NCBI GenBank assembly: GCA_005884685.1
Contig: VBAH01000092.1
Location: 1 to 64,000 of the forward strand
Direction of reading: 5' to 3'
Origin: Alphaproteobacteria bacterium
Lineage (GTDB): Bacteria; Pseudomonadota; Alphaproteobacteria; Rhizobiales; Xanthobacteraceae
DNA length: 64,000 nucleotides
The notes beneath the pieces were generated by a model, which made no database searches, was not told the origin of the DNA, and saw nothing but the letters and a program-made list of their open reading frames with translations. Below, piece after piece: positions 32,248 to 39,993 of the stretch (the first letter of the stretch is position 1; every line of letters begins with the position of its first letter). Made by a program: the position numbers and the translations under genes.

Positions 32248-33831
32248 ATGAGCCGGACGAAACCCGAGGACATCATCGCCGGCAAGAACCGGCCATTCAC
32301 CGGCAAGGAGTACCTCGAAAGCCTGCGCGACGACCGCGAGGTCTACATTTACGGCGAGCGCGTGCCTGACGTCACGACGCATCCGGCGTTCCGCAACGCC
32401 GCCCGCTCGATCGCCAAGCTATACGACGCGCTGCACGATCCGAAGCACAAGGACGTGCTCACGAGCCCGACCGACACCGGCTCGGGCGGTTTCACGCACA
32501 AATTCTTCCGCGTCGCGCATTCGCGCGAGGACCTGATCGGCCAGCGCGAGGCGATCGCCGCATGGGCGCGCATGTCCTATGGCTGGATGGGGCGCACGCC
32601 GGACTACAAGGCGTCGCTGATGAATACGCTCGGCGTGCAGTACGATTTCTATGACAAGTTCGCCGACAATGCCAAGCGCTGGTACAAGCGCGCGCAGGAC
32701 AACGTCCTGTTCATGAACCACGCCATCGTCAATCCGCCGGTCGACCGCAACAAGGCGGCCGAGCAGGTGCGCGACGTGTTCATCACGATCCAGAAGGAGA
32801 CGGATGCGGGCGCCTACGTCTCCGGCGCCAAGGTGGTGGCGACCTCGTCGGCGATCACGCACTACAACTTCCTCGGCCAGAACGCCGCGATGCCGGTGAA
32901 CGATCCCGACCTCGCCATCATGTTCATCGCGCCCATGAATGCGCCGGGGGTAAAACTGTTCTGCCGCACCTCCTACGAGATGATGGCGAGCGTGATCGGC
33001 ACGCCGTTCGACTACCCGCTGTCCTCGCGCTTCGACGAGAACGACGCGATCTTCGTGTTCGACAACGTGTTCATCCCCTGGGAAGATATCTTGATCTACC
33101 GCGACGTGGAGAAGCTGAAGACCTTCTATCCGCGCTCCGGCTTCGTGAACGGCTTCCAGTTCCAGGGCTGCACGCGCTTCGCCGTGAAGCTCGATTTTCT
33201 GGCGGGCATCGTCGCCAAGGCGCTGCGCGTCACCGGCGCAGACGAGTTTCGCGGCAACCAGGCGATGCTCGGCGAGATCATCGCGTGGCGCAATCTGTTC
33301 TGGGCGATCTCCGACGCCATGGCGATGAACCCGGTGCCGTGGAGCGGCGGTGCGGTGCTGCCGAACGCACAGTCCGGCTCGAGCTACCGGGTGTTTGCGG
33401 GCGACGCCTACGGGCGCGTGAAGGAGATCGTGGAGAAGATCATCGCGTCGGCGCTGATCTATCTGCCGTCCTCGGCGAAGGACTTCGACAATCCGGCGAT
33501 CGACAAGTATCTCGCGAAATACGTGCGTGGCTCGAACAACATCGGCTATCGCGAGCGCATCAAGATCATGAAGCTGCTGTGGGATGCGGTCGGCACCGAG
33601 TTCGGCGGGCGCCACGAGCTCTACGAGATCAATTATGCGGGCAATCACGAGGATATCCGCATCCAGGCGCTGTTCAATTCCAAGAGCAGCGGTTCCTACG
33701 ACCGCATGATCGCGCTCGCCGACGCCTGCATGGCCGACTACGACGAGAAGGGCTGGGTCGGCGACACCTGGCTCAACCCGGATGACGTCGCCTACCCGGG
33801 CGTTCCGGGCGCGGCGCGGGCGGCGGAGTAG
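32248..33831 (+). CDS. 4-hydroxyphenylacetate 3-hydroxylase family oxygenase (HpaB-like)
   Basis: This is a 527-residue flavin-dependent monooxygenase of the HpaB/PvcC family, which uses reduced FAD from a partner reductase to hydroxylate phenols. It shows TGKEYLESLRDDREVYIYGERV at the N-terminus, SSAITHYNFLGQNAAMPV, the acyl-CoA-dehydrogenase-like FVFDNVFIPWEDILIYRD and GGRHELYEINYAGNHEDIRIQ. The start has CGGAGGA upstream. The flavin reductase and AraC regulator genes follow, so the trio forms an aromatic hydroxylation unit. The phenolic substrate could be other than 4-hydroxyphenylacetate. Confidence 0.9.
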   Translation: MSRTKPEDIIAGKNRPFTGKEYLESLRDDREVYIYGERVPDVTTHPAFRNAARSIAKLYDALHDPKHKDVLTSPTDTGSGGFTHKFFRVAHSREDLIGQREAIAAWARMSYGWMGRTPDYKASLMNTLGVQYDFYDKFADNAKRWYKRAQDNVLFMNHAIVNPPVDRNKAAEQVRDVFITIQKETDAGAYVSGAKVVATSSAITHYNFLGQNAAMPVNDPDLAIMFIAPMNAPGVKLFCRTSYEMMASVIGTPFDYPLSSRFDENDAIFVFDNVFIPWEDILIYRDVEKLKTFYPRSGFVNGFQFQGCTRFAVKLDFLAGIVAKALRVTGADEFRGNQAMLGEIIAWRNLFWAISDAMAMNPVPWSGGAVLPNAQSGSSYRVFAGDAYGRVKEIVEKIIASALIYLPSSAKDFDNPAIDKYLAKYVRGSNNIGYRERIKIMKLLWDAVGTEFGGRHELYEINYAGNHEDIRIQALFNSKSSGSYDRMIALADACMADYDEKGWVGDTWLNPDDVAYPGVPGAARAAE

Positions 33832-33837
33832 GTTTAG

Positions 33838-33983
33838 CCCTGACCCTGAGGAGCGCGCGGCGGCGCGCGACTCGAAGGGCGAGGGTGCTGCTCGAGCTCG
33901 CGGCCATCCTTCGAGACGCGTGCGGAGTTTATCATCGGGCCGCGCTTTGCGCGGACCCGTTGGCACGCTCCTCAGGATGAGGT
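33838..33983. repeat. Palindromic repeat, CCTGAGGAGCGC family, copy 1
   Basis: The element runs from CCCTGACCCTGAGGAGCGCG to CGCTCCTCAGGATGAGG, with internal CTCGAAGGGCGAGG and CATCCTTCGAGACGCG pieces facing each other. It is a larger, less perfect relative of the copy at 42367. It fills most of the 196-base gap between the oxygenase and flavin reductase genes. Confidence 0.82.
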
Positions 33984-34027
33984 CTTTGTTTTTGGACGCG
34001 GGAAATTTCATGCGCTAGTTTGCTGCC

Positions 34028-34582
34028 ATGTCCTGGTTCGACCAACGTCCCGACGACGCGATGATGGGCTCCTTCGAGGCCGTCGGGGCGGAGCACATCG
34101 CGACCGTCGAAGCCGCCCAGTTCCGCGAGGCGATGAGCCAGCTCGGGGCGGCCGTGCACGTCGTGACGACGGCCGGGCCGGCGGGGACGGCGGGATTTAC
34201 CGCGACCGCGGTATGCTCGGTGTCGGATCAGCCTGCGACCCTGCTGGTGTGCCTCAACCGGCGCAGCCAGGTGACGCCGATCCTGGAAACCAATCGCGTG
34301 CTGTGCGTCAACACATTGCGCGCCGGCACCGACACGGTCGCCGACGTGTTCGCCGGACGAACGCGCGTGCCGATGGCGGAGCGCTTCGATACCGGATCAT
34401 GGACCGAGCTGTCGACGGGGGCGCCGGTGCTCGATGACGCGGTCGTCGCGTGCGATTGCCGGGTGATCGAGATCAAGTCGGTGGCGACGCACAACGTTGT
34501 GTTCGCGGGCGTGGTCGCCGTGCGGCTCGGCCGGCCGGGACCCGCACTCGTCTACCACGAGCGGGCCTACAAGCAGGTCTAG
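34028..34582 (+). CDS. Flavin reductase family protein (HpaC-like)
   Basis: This 184-residue protein has the FMN-binding split-barrel signature: FREAMSQLGAAVHVVTTAGPAGTAGFTATAVCSVSDQPATLLVCLNRRS-like and FCVNTL-type VLCVNTLRAGTDTVADVFAG. The end reads VVAVRLGRPGPALVYHERAYKQV. It is the likely NAD(P)H:flavin reductase partner of the upstream oxygenase. About 30 residues precede the conserved domain, so a later start (MMGSF or MSQLG) is possible. Confidence 0.9.
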   Translation: MSWFDQRPDDAMMGSFEAVGAEHIATVEAAQFREAMSQLGAAVHVVTTAGPAGTAGFTATAVCSVSDQPATLLVCLNRRSQVTPILETNRVLCVNTLRAGTDTVADVFAGRTRVPMAERFDTGSWTELSTGAPVLDDAVVACDCRVIEIKSVATHNVVFAGVVAVRLGRPGPALVYHERAYKQV

Positions 34583-34659
34583 CCGGGGCGGCCGCTTTCG
34601 CTGTGGGCAGGTGCACACGCCGCATTCTCGCGCAAGGCTTGCTGCCTTATGCTCGCGGG

Positions 34660-35547
34660 ATGGCACACGCCCTGCCGCTGTTTCATCTCTACGGCGATCC
34701 GCCGGACGACCAGGCATTCGACTTCATTCACATCGAGCCCCTGGTCTCGCGCTCCTCGCTGCTTCAATGGAATATCCCGGCCCACCGCCACCGCGACCTC
34801 TTCCAGATCTTCCTGATCGAGTGCGGGGGCGGCGAGATGACCTATGAGGCCTCGGTCCTGCCGTTCGAAGCGCCCTGCGCTCTGCTGATCCCGCCGACGA
34901 CCGCGCATGGCTTTCGCTGGCGCGAGAATGTGACCGACGGCTGGGTGGTGAGCTTCACCGAAGACGTCGCGCAGGCGCTCGGGGAGCGCTCGAATGCCGC
35001 GCTGGCGCGGCTCAAGGCATTGGCGGAGACGCCGGTCGTGCCGCTCGCGGACGAGGCGGCGACCAGGCGCATCGTGGCGCTCTGTACCGAGCTCTACGAA
35101 GAGCATTTCCTCGCGCGCGAGGGTTATCGGCTGGCGATGCGCGGGCTGCTCGCGCTGATCGCGATCGGCGTGGCGCGGCTCGCCGCAAGCCGGGCGCGGA
35201 CGGGGAGCGTGACGCTCGCGCCGGCGGACGCGACGGTCGATGGCCTGCGCAAGCTGGTCGAGGAGCATTTCCGCAAGGAAAGGCTGCTCGATTTCTATGC
35301 CGAAAAGCTTGCGATGACCGCGGACCGCCTCAACGACCATGTCAAGCGCGCAACCGGCGTCACCGCCGGGCACCTGATCCGGCAGCGGGTGCTGACCGAG
35401 GCCAAGCGCCAGCTCGTGTTCACAAGCCAACCGATCCACGAGATCGCCTACGACCTCGCATTCTCCGATCCGTCCCACTTCGCCCGCTTTTTCCGCAAGC
35501 AGACGGGCACCACGCCGCATGAGTTCCGCGCCGGGCGGGGCGGCTAA
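34660..35547 (+). CDS. AraC family transcriptional regulator
   Basis: This 295-residue regulator has an N-terminal cupin-like sensing domain (FDFIHIEPLVSRSSLLQWNIPAHRHRDLFQ, then ALLIPPTTAHGFRW). A C-terminal double helix-turn-helix domain spans about residues 205-293 (LDFYAEKLAMTADRLNDHVKRATGVTAGHLIRQRVLTEAKRQL and IAYDLAFSDPSHFARFFRKQTGTTPHEFR). The N-terminal layout is like PobR and HpaA, activators of aromatic hydroxylase genes. Its place after the hydroxylase pair fits local control. The frame is open from 34450 but that part overlaps the flavin reductase. Confidence 0.9.
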   Translation: MAHALPLFHLYGDPPDDQAFDFIHIEPLVSRSSLLQWNIPAHRHRDLFQIFLIECGGGEMTYEASVLPFEAPCALLIPPTTAHGFRWRENVTDGWVVSFTEDVAQALGERSNAALARLKALAETPVVPLADEAATRRIVALCTELYEEHFLAREGYRLAMRGLLALIAIGVARLAASRARTGSVTLAPADATVDGLRKLVEEHFRKERLLDFYAEKLAMTADRLNDHVKRATGVTAGHLIRQRVLTEAKRQLVFTSQPIHEIAYDLAFSDPSHFARFFRKQTGTTPHEFRAGRGG

Positions 35548-35664
35548 GGTGTTCTCGGGCCAGCAGAAAGGTTACCGGCCCGTAGGTGTTAATCCTTAAT
35601 TTACCAAACGATTGCCGTGCCGTAGCAAGCGTGATTGGGTGGGCCCGGCACGGAGGTCGGCCAC

Positions 35665-36183
35665 ATGGCGGCGATATTGGGCAGGGCGGCGCGCGTCGGC
35701 GCATATCTCATTATCCTGCTGCTCGCCGCGGTCTGGACCGTCGCCGCCCTCGAAACATTGACCCGGCCGCTGCTCGACATCGGCCGCCCGGCGGTCGGCG
35801 ACGTCATCATCTCGATCGCGAGCGCGCTGTCGCTGCCGCCGCACGCGGCGCTGCTGTTCGCGCTGCTGCTGGTGATGCTGAAGCTGCTGGTCGGCGCGTT
35901 CCTGCTCGCCACGCTGATCTGCGCGGCCTACGAGAAGCTGCGCTGGGGCGCGTCCGACGATGCGATGCTCGACGTCGCGCTGTTCATCGCCGCGATGGCA
36001 AGCGCCGCCTCCGCACTGCCGGGCCTGACGCATGGCGGCGAGCTGTTGCAGTCGGTTATCGGCGAGCTGATGCTCTGTCTGATCGCGAGCGGGCTCGCGA
36101 TCTACGGCCGCGGCTACCTCGTGCGGCGCGAGCAGCCGCGTGCGACGCGGCCGCAAGAGGCCGGCGTGATCCGCCTCGCCTGA
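35665..36183 (+). CDS. Small membrane protein of unknown function
   Basis: This 172-residue protein has four predicted membrane segments: AYLIILLLAAVWTVAALE, ALLFALLLVMLKLLVGAFLLATLIC, LFIAAMASAASALPG and IGELMLCLIASGLAIYG. GGAGG stands eight bases before the ATG at 35665; the frame is open from 35635. I recognise no family. It ends seven bases before the convergent hydrolase gene. Confidence 0.65.
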   Translation: MAAILGRAARVGAYLIILLLAAVWTVAALETLTRPLLDIGRPAVGDVIISIASALSLPPHAALLFALLLVMLKLLVGAFLLATLICAAYEKLRWGASDDAMLDVALFIAAMASAASALPGLTHGGELLQSVIGELMLCLIASGLAIYGRGYLVRREQPRATRPQEAGVIRLA

Positions 36184-36190
36184 TCTGCCG

Positions 36191-36973
36191 CTATTTCTTC
36201 GTGAGGAAGCCCAGCACCGCATCCGTGTAGGCATCGCCACACTCGATGTTTGCGATGTGCGCGGCGTCGAACAGCGTCATGCCGGCGCCGGGGATGCTGT
36301 TGCGGAGATATTCAGCCATCTCGACGGTCGTGCCGGCATCCTGTTTGCCGGCAATGATCATGGTCGGCGCAGTGATCGTCTTGATGATCTCGCGGTGATC
36401 CATGTCGCGCACCGCCTGCCCGCAAGCGATGTAACCCTCCGGCTTGGTCGCGAGGAACATCGCGCCGATCGCCTTGACCTTTTCCGGCTCGCGCTCGCGG
36501 AAGTTTTGGGTGAACCAGCGCTCGAGCGTGCCGCCGACGATGGCCTGCAGGCCTTTTTCCTGCACCGTCTTGATGCGGTCGTTCCAGATCTGCTTGTTCT
36601 CGAAATAGGCCGAGGTGTTCGAGAGGATCAGCCGGTCCACGCGCTGCGGCGCTTTCGCCCCGAGCCACATGCCGACCATCCCGCCCATCGAGAGGCCGCA
36701 CCAGTTGGTTTTGTCGACCTTGGCGGCGTCGAGCACCGCGAGCGCGTCGCGGCCGAGCATCTCCATCGTGTAGGGGCCCGCCGGCACGCCCGACTTGCCG
36801 TGCCCGCGCCGGTCGTAGCGCACGACGCGGAAATGCTTGAGCACCTCCGGCATCTGTCCGTCCCACATGTGCAGCGTGGTGCCGAGCGAGTTGCAGAACA
36901 TCAGCACCGGCTTGCCTTGCGCGCCGTCGACTTCGAAATGGATTGGACAGCCGTTCGACTGGACAGTGGGCAT
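36191..36973 (-). CDS. pcaD: 3-oxoadipate enol-lactonase-like alpha/beta hydrolase
   Basis: This 260-residue alpha/beta hydrolase has its nucleophile Ser95 in WCGLSMGGMVG, the likely acid Asp in IIAGKQDAGT and the His in LFDAAHIANIE. The N-terminal GCPIHFEVDGAQGKPVLMFCNSLGTTLHMWDGQ resembles PcaD, which hydrolyses 3-oxoadipate enol-lactone in the beta-ketoadipate pathway. GGGGAGAG precedes the ATG at 36973. No other pca gene is in the window, so the assignment rests on sequence likeness alone. A related lactonase or esterase is possible. Confidence 0.75.
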   Translation of the reverse strand: MPTVQSNGCPIHFEVDGAQGKPVLMFCNSLGTTLHMWDGQMPEVLKHFRVVRYDRRGHGKSGVPAGPYTMEMLGRDALAVLDAAKVDKTNWCGLSMGGMVGMWLGAKAPQRVDRLILSNTSAYFENKQIWNDRIKTVQEKGLQAIVGGTLERWFTQNFREREPEKVKAIGAMFLATKPEGYIACGQAVRDMDHREIIKTITAPTMIIAGKQDAGTTVEMAEYLRNSIPGAGMTLFDAAHIANIECGDAYTDAVLGFLTKK

Positions 36974-37040
36974 CGTCTCTCCCCGAATTTGGTGCTTTAC
37001 TTCGCCTGCGGCTTTAGCATTGCCGCAGCGAGCGAGCCAG

Positions 37041-38387
37041 ATGCACCGCGACATCCATGGACTGCCGATTTCGACGGCCTCCGCGCAGGCTGCGGAAGCG
37101 TTCGACCGGGTCACATTCGGCTATCTGAAATATCGCGCCGACTTGCCGGCACGCATGAGCGAGCTGTTCGCGGCCGACGGCGAGTTCGGCCTGGCGTATT
37201 GCCTCAAGGGCTACCTCGCCATGCTGTCCTACAAGCAGGCGAATGTGCCGGTCGCGATGGAGGCGGTGCGGGCGGCGCGGCGGCTGACCGCAGCGACGAC
37301 CGGGCGCGAGCAGGCACATGTTGCTGCGCTTGAGGCCTGGATTTCCGGCGATCTCGGCCGTGCCCTGGGGGTGTGGGAGGAGATACTGCGTGAGCATCCG
37401 CACGACGTGCTGGCGTTCCGCCTCGCGCACTTCAACAATTTCTGGCTCGGCCGGCCTTTAGAGATGCGCGCGTCGGTCGAGCGCGTGCTTCCGAAGTGGG
37501 CGCGCGACCTGCCGGGCTACGGCACGATCCTCTCCTGTCACTGCTTTGCACATGAGGAATGTGGCGCCTACGCCCTGGCCGAGCCGTCCGGCCGTGCCGC
37601 GATCGAGATCGACCCAGGCGACATCTGGGGCACGCATGCGGTCGCCCACATCATGGAGATGCAGGGCCGCCACGCCGAGGGCATCGCCTGGCTCGACGAG
37701 CTCGAGCGGCACTGGGACGGCGGCAACAATCTCCTGCATCATCTGTGGTGGCACCGCGCGCTGTTTCATCTGGAGCGGCGCGAGTTCGATGCGGTGCTCG
37801 ATCTCTACGACAAGCGCTTCCGCAATCTTTCGGCGGCACTGACTCAGGCGCAGCCCGACCTCTATATCGACGTGCAGAACGCGGCCTCCATGCTGTTCCG
37901 GCTCGAATTGCTCGGCATCGATGTCGGAGACCGCTGGACCGAACTCGCCGACAAGGCCGAGGCCCGCATCGGCGACTGCCTCTCGGTCTTCACTCTGCCG
38001 CACTGGATGATGGCGCTTGCCGCGACCGGGCGGGAGGCGGCGGCATTGCGCATGATCGAAGACGCGCGCGCGTTCGGGAGCGGCGTGGGCACAGTCGCCA
38101 CGATCGTGGGGCAGGTTGCCGTGCCGGTGTGCGAGGCGGTGCTGGCGCATCGCAGGCGCGACTACCGGCGCGCGGTCGCGCTGATGCGGCCGATCCTCGA
38201 CGACCTGCATCAGCTCGGCGGCAGCCACGCGCAGCAGGATGTGCTGATGCAGCTCTTCCTCGATGCCGCGATGAAGGCGGATTGCACCGACGACGTGCGT
38301 CTCATATTGAAGCGGGTAGCGCGTGCGGACGACGATTTTGCCAAACGCGTCGGTTATGCGCAGGCTGCTGCGCAATTCGCGCATTGA
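37041..38387 (+). CDS. TTC38-like tetratricopeptide repeat protein
   Basis: This 448-residue, mostly helical protein begins MHRDIHGLPISTASAQAAEAFDR, with YLKYRADLPARMSELFAADGEFGLAYCLKGYLAML and HEECGAYALAEPSGRAAIEIDPGDIWGTHAVAHIMEMQGRHAEGI. These match the TTC38 group of TPR proteins, which has no established biochemical role. The frame is open upstream to 36837, but that part overlaps the divergent hydrolase gene. It lies 13 bases before coxG on the same strand and may be cotranscribed with it. Confidence 0.8.
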   Translation: MHRDIHGLPISTASAQAAEAFDRVTFGYLKYRADLPARMSELFAADGEFGLAYCLKGYLAMLSYKQANVPVAMEAVRAARRLTAATTGREQAHVAALEAWISGDLGRALGVWEEILREHPHDVLAFRLAHFNNFWLGRPLEMRASVERVLPKWARDLPGYGTILSCHCFAHEECGAYALAEPSGRAAIEIDPGDIWGTHAVAHIMEMQGRHAEGIAWLDELERHWDGGNNLLHHLWWHRALFHLERREFDAVLDLYDKRFRNLSAALTQAQPDLYIDVQNAASMLFRLELLGIDVGDRWTELADKAEARIGDCLSVFTLPHWMMALAATGREAAALRMIEDARAFGSGVGTVATIVGQVAVPVCEAVLAHRRRDYRRAVALMRPILDDLHQLGGSHAQQDVLMQLFLDAAMKADCTDDVRLILKRVARADDDFAKRVGYAQAAAQFAH

Positions 38388-38400
38388 AGGAGACTGAACG

Positions 38401-38850
38401 ATGGCCATGACAATGACGGGCGAGGTTCAGCTTCCGGCGCCGCGCCAGACGGTTTGGGAGAAGCTCAACGACCCCGAGGTCCTCAAGTCGACGATCCCGG
38501 GTTGTCAATCGCTGGAGAAAACTTCGGACACCTCGTTCCAGGCGGTGGCCGTGACCAGGATCGGTCCGGTGAAAGCGACATGGAAGGGCAAGGTCACGCT
38601 CACCGACCTCGATCCGCCGAACGGCTACAGGATCGTCGGGGAGGGCGAGGGCGGCGTCGCGGGATTTGCCAAGGGCGCAGCCGACGTGAAGCTCTCCGAC
38701 AAGGACGGCGGCACGCTGCTCACCTACAATGTCGAAGCCCAGATCGGCGGCAAGCTCGCGCAGCTTGGCCAGCGGCTGATCAACGGCGCCGCCAAGAAGA
38801 TGGCGGACGAATTCTTCCAGAAGTTCGCCGCGGCGGTGGGGAGCGGCTAG
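38401..38850 (+). CDS. coxG: CoxG family protein (SRPBCC/START-like)
   Basis: This 149-residue protein of the CoxG/SRPBCC fold begins MAMTMTGEVQLPAPRQTVWEKLNDPEVLKSTIPG, followed by VTRIGPVKATWKGKVTL and GGTLLTYNVEAQIGGKLAQLGQRLINGAAKKMADEFF. CoxG proteins accompany CO dehydrogenase-type molybdenum hydroxylases and may help anchor the enzyme to the membrane. GGAG lies nine bases upstream. Three close Met codons leave the start open by a few residues. It leads the cox genes that resume at coxS. Confidence 0.92.
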   Translation: MAMTMTGEVQLPAPRQTVWEKLNDPEVLKSTIPGCQSLEKTSDTSFQAVAVTRIGPVKATWKGKVTLTDLDPPNGYRIVGEGEGGVAGFAKGAADVKLSDKDGGTLLTYNVEAQIGGKLAQLGQRLINGAAKKMADEFFQKFAAAVGSG

Positions 38851-38881
38851 GAGTCGTCGCCTTCAGGCAATTTCGCGAGGA

Positions 38882-38977
38882 TTGAAACGTCGCGAACCTG
38901 ACACCCTCGATCGTCACCTCGGCGCCGTCGATGGCGCGGATGATGTCATTCAGCCGCAGTCGAATGGATCGCTGCAT
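38882..38977 (-). pseudogene. 5' remnant of a HEPN (DUF86, HepT-like) gene
   Basis: Reading from ATG 38977, the first 32 codons give [20 protein letters not shown] followed by VTIEGVRFATFQ, which closely resembles the N-terminus of DUF86/HEPN toxins. After that the frame loses likeness and runs antisense into coxG. The catalytic R-x4-6-H region of HEPN RNases is absent. The start overlaps the end of the MNT gene, as in intact MntA-HepT pairs. Confidence 0.7.
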
Positions 38978-39272
38978 CTTTGAAAACTGTGATGGCCGAA
39001 TGTGCGATCCGATCGCGCAAGTCGTGATGAAGCCCGTTCCAGGTCGTGAAGTCTACTTTCCGGCCGAGCCAGGCGGCGAGGTCCTCGCGCAAGTCCATGA
39101 ACGGAACGAAGCCGAAGCGGTCATAGTCGACGTCAGCGAAGAGGTCGATGTCCGAGCGCTCGGTCGCTTCGTCGCGCGCCATTGAGCCGTAGAGATAAAG
39201 CGCCCCCACGCCCCGCCGCCGGATATCATCCGCGTGGGCGCGCAACACCGCCAATACCTCATGCTTGGTCAT
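38946..39272 (-). CDS. MNT-type nucleotidyltransferase (MntA antitoxin-like)
   Basis: This 108-residue protein has the minimal nucleotidyltransferase signature [25 protein letters not shown] (G-S-x10-D-x-D, near residues 28-45) and [19 protein letters not shown]. In MntA-HepT pairs this protein is the antitoxin that AMPylates the HEPN RNase. Here only the start of the HEPN gene survives next to it. It lies antisense to, and inside, the cox operon between coxG and coxS, and has no other partner. It may be a decaying remnant, or be doing something unrelated. Confidence 0.85.
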   Translation of the reverse strand: MTKHEVLAVLRAHADDIRRRGVGALYLYGSMARDEATERSDIDLFADVDYDRFGFVPFMDLREDLAAWLGRKVDFTTWNGLHHDLRDRIAHSAITVFKDAAIHSTAAE

Positions 39273-39470
39273 GCGGAATTATACCACGACTCCCGCTCCC
39301 TTCAGGTACCCAAGTCCCTTGACCTTGCCCGCCCGGCGGGTTCAGAGTCATTCTTGTTCCAATCAGCGATTTCCGGCAAAAACGCCACGATTTCGCCCCG
39401 GATTGCCGCGACGGCGGTTTCCGGTGTCAAAAACGAGGGCCTTTGTGCCCCGCGCTCGAGGAGGAGCCTT

Positions 39471-39938
39471 ATGCCGAAGGTTTCGATGACGGTGAACGGC
39501 AATGCCGTCACCGCCGATGCCGACGCCCGCACCCTGCTGGTCCAATACCTGCGCGAGGGCCTACGGCTCACCGGTACCCACGTGGGGTGCGATACCTCGC
39601 AATGCGGCGCCTGCGTCGTCCACGTGGACGGGAAGGCGGTGAAAGCCTGCACGATGTTCGCCTGGGAAGCCGAAGGCAAGACTGTGCTCACCATCGAGGG
39701 CCTCGCCCAGAACGGCAAGCTGCATCCGATGCAGGAAGCCTTCCGCGAAAATCATGGCCTGCAATGCGGCTTCTGTACGCCCGGGATGATCATGACCGCG
39801 GTCGATATGGTCAACCGCAAGGGACACGATCTCGACGACCCGACGATCCGCCACGAACTTGAAGGCAACATCTGCCGCTGCACCGGCTACCACAACATCG
39901 TGAAGTCGATCGCGGCGGGCGCGAAGGCGATGGCTTGA
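39471..39938 (+). CDS. coxS: CO dehydrogenase-type small subunit, 2Fe-2S
   Basis: This 155-residue iron-sulfur subunit has the plant-type cluster motif [23 protein letters not shown] near residues 42-62. The C-terminal four-helix cluster has [10 protein letters not shown] and [12 protein letters not shown]. It carries electrons from the molybdenum site in CoxL to FAD in CoxM. GAGGAGG lies upstream of ATG 39471; the frame is open earlier but without likeness. It is followed by coxL after 55 bases. Confidence 0.97.
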   Translation: MPKVSMTVNGNAVTADADARTLLVQYLREGLRLTGTHVGCDTSQCGACVVHVDGKAVKACTMFAWEAEGKTVLTIEGLAQNGKLHPMQEAFRENHGLQCGFCTPGMIMTAVDMVNRKGHDLDDPTIRHELEGNICRCTGYHNIVKSIAAGAKAMA

Positions 39939-39993
39939 CTGCCCGAAGAGGCAGACCGCAAAACATCAATCGCATCCCGAGGGAGGAGACGCC

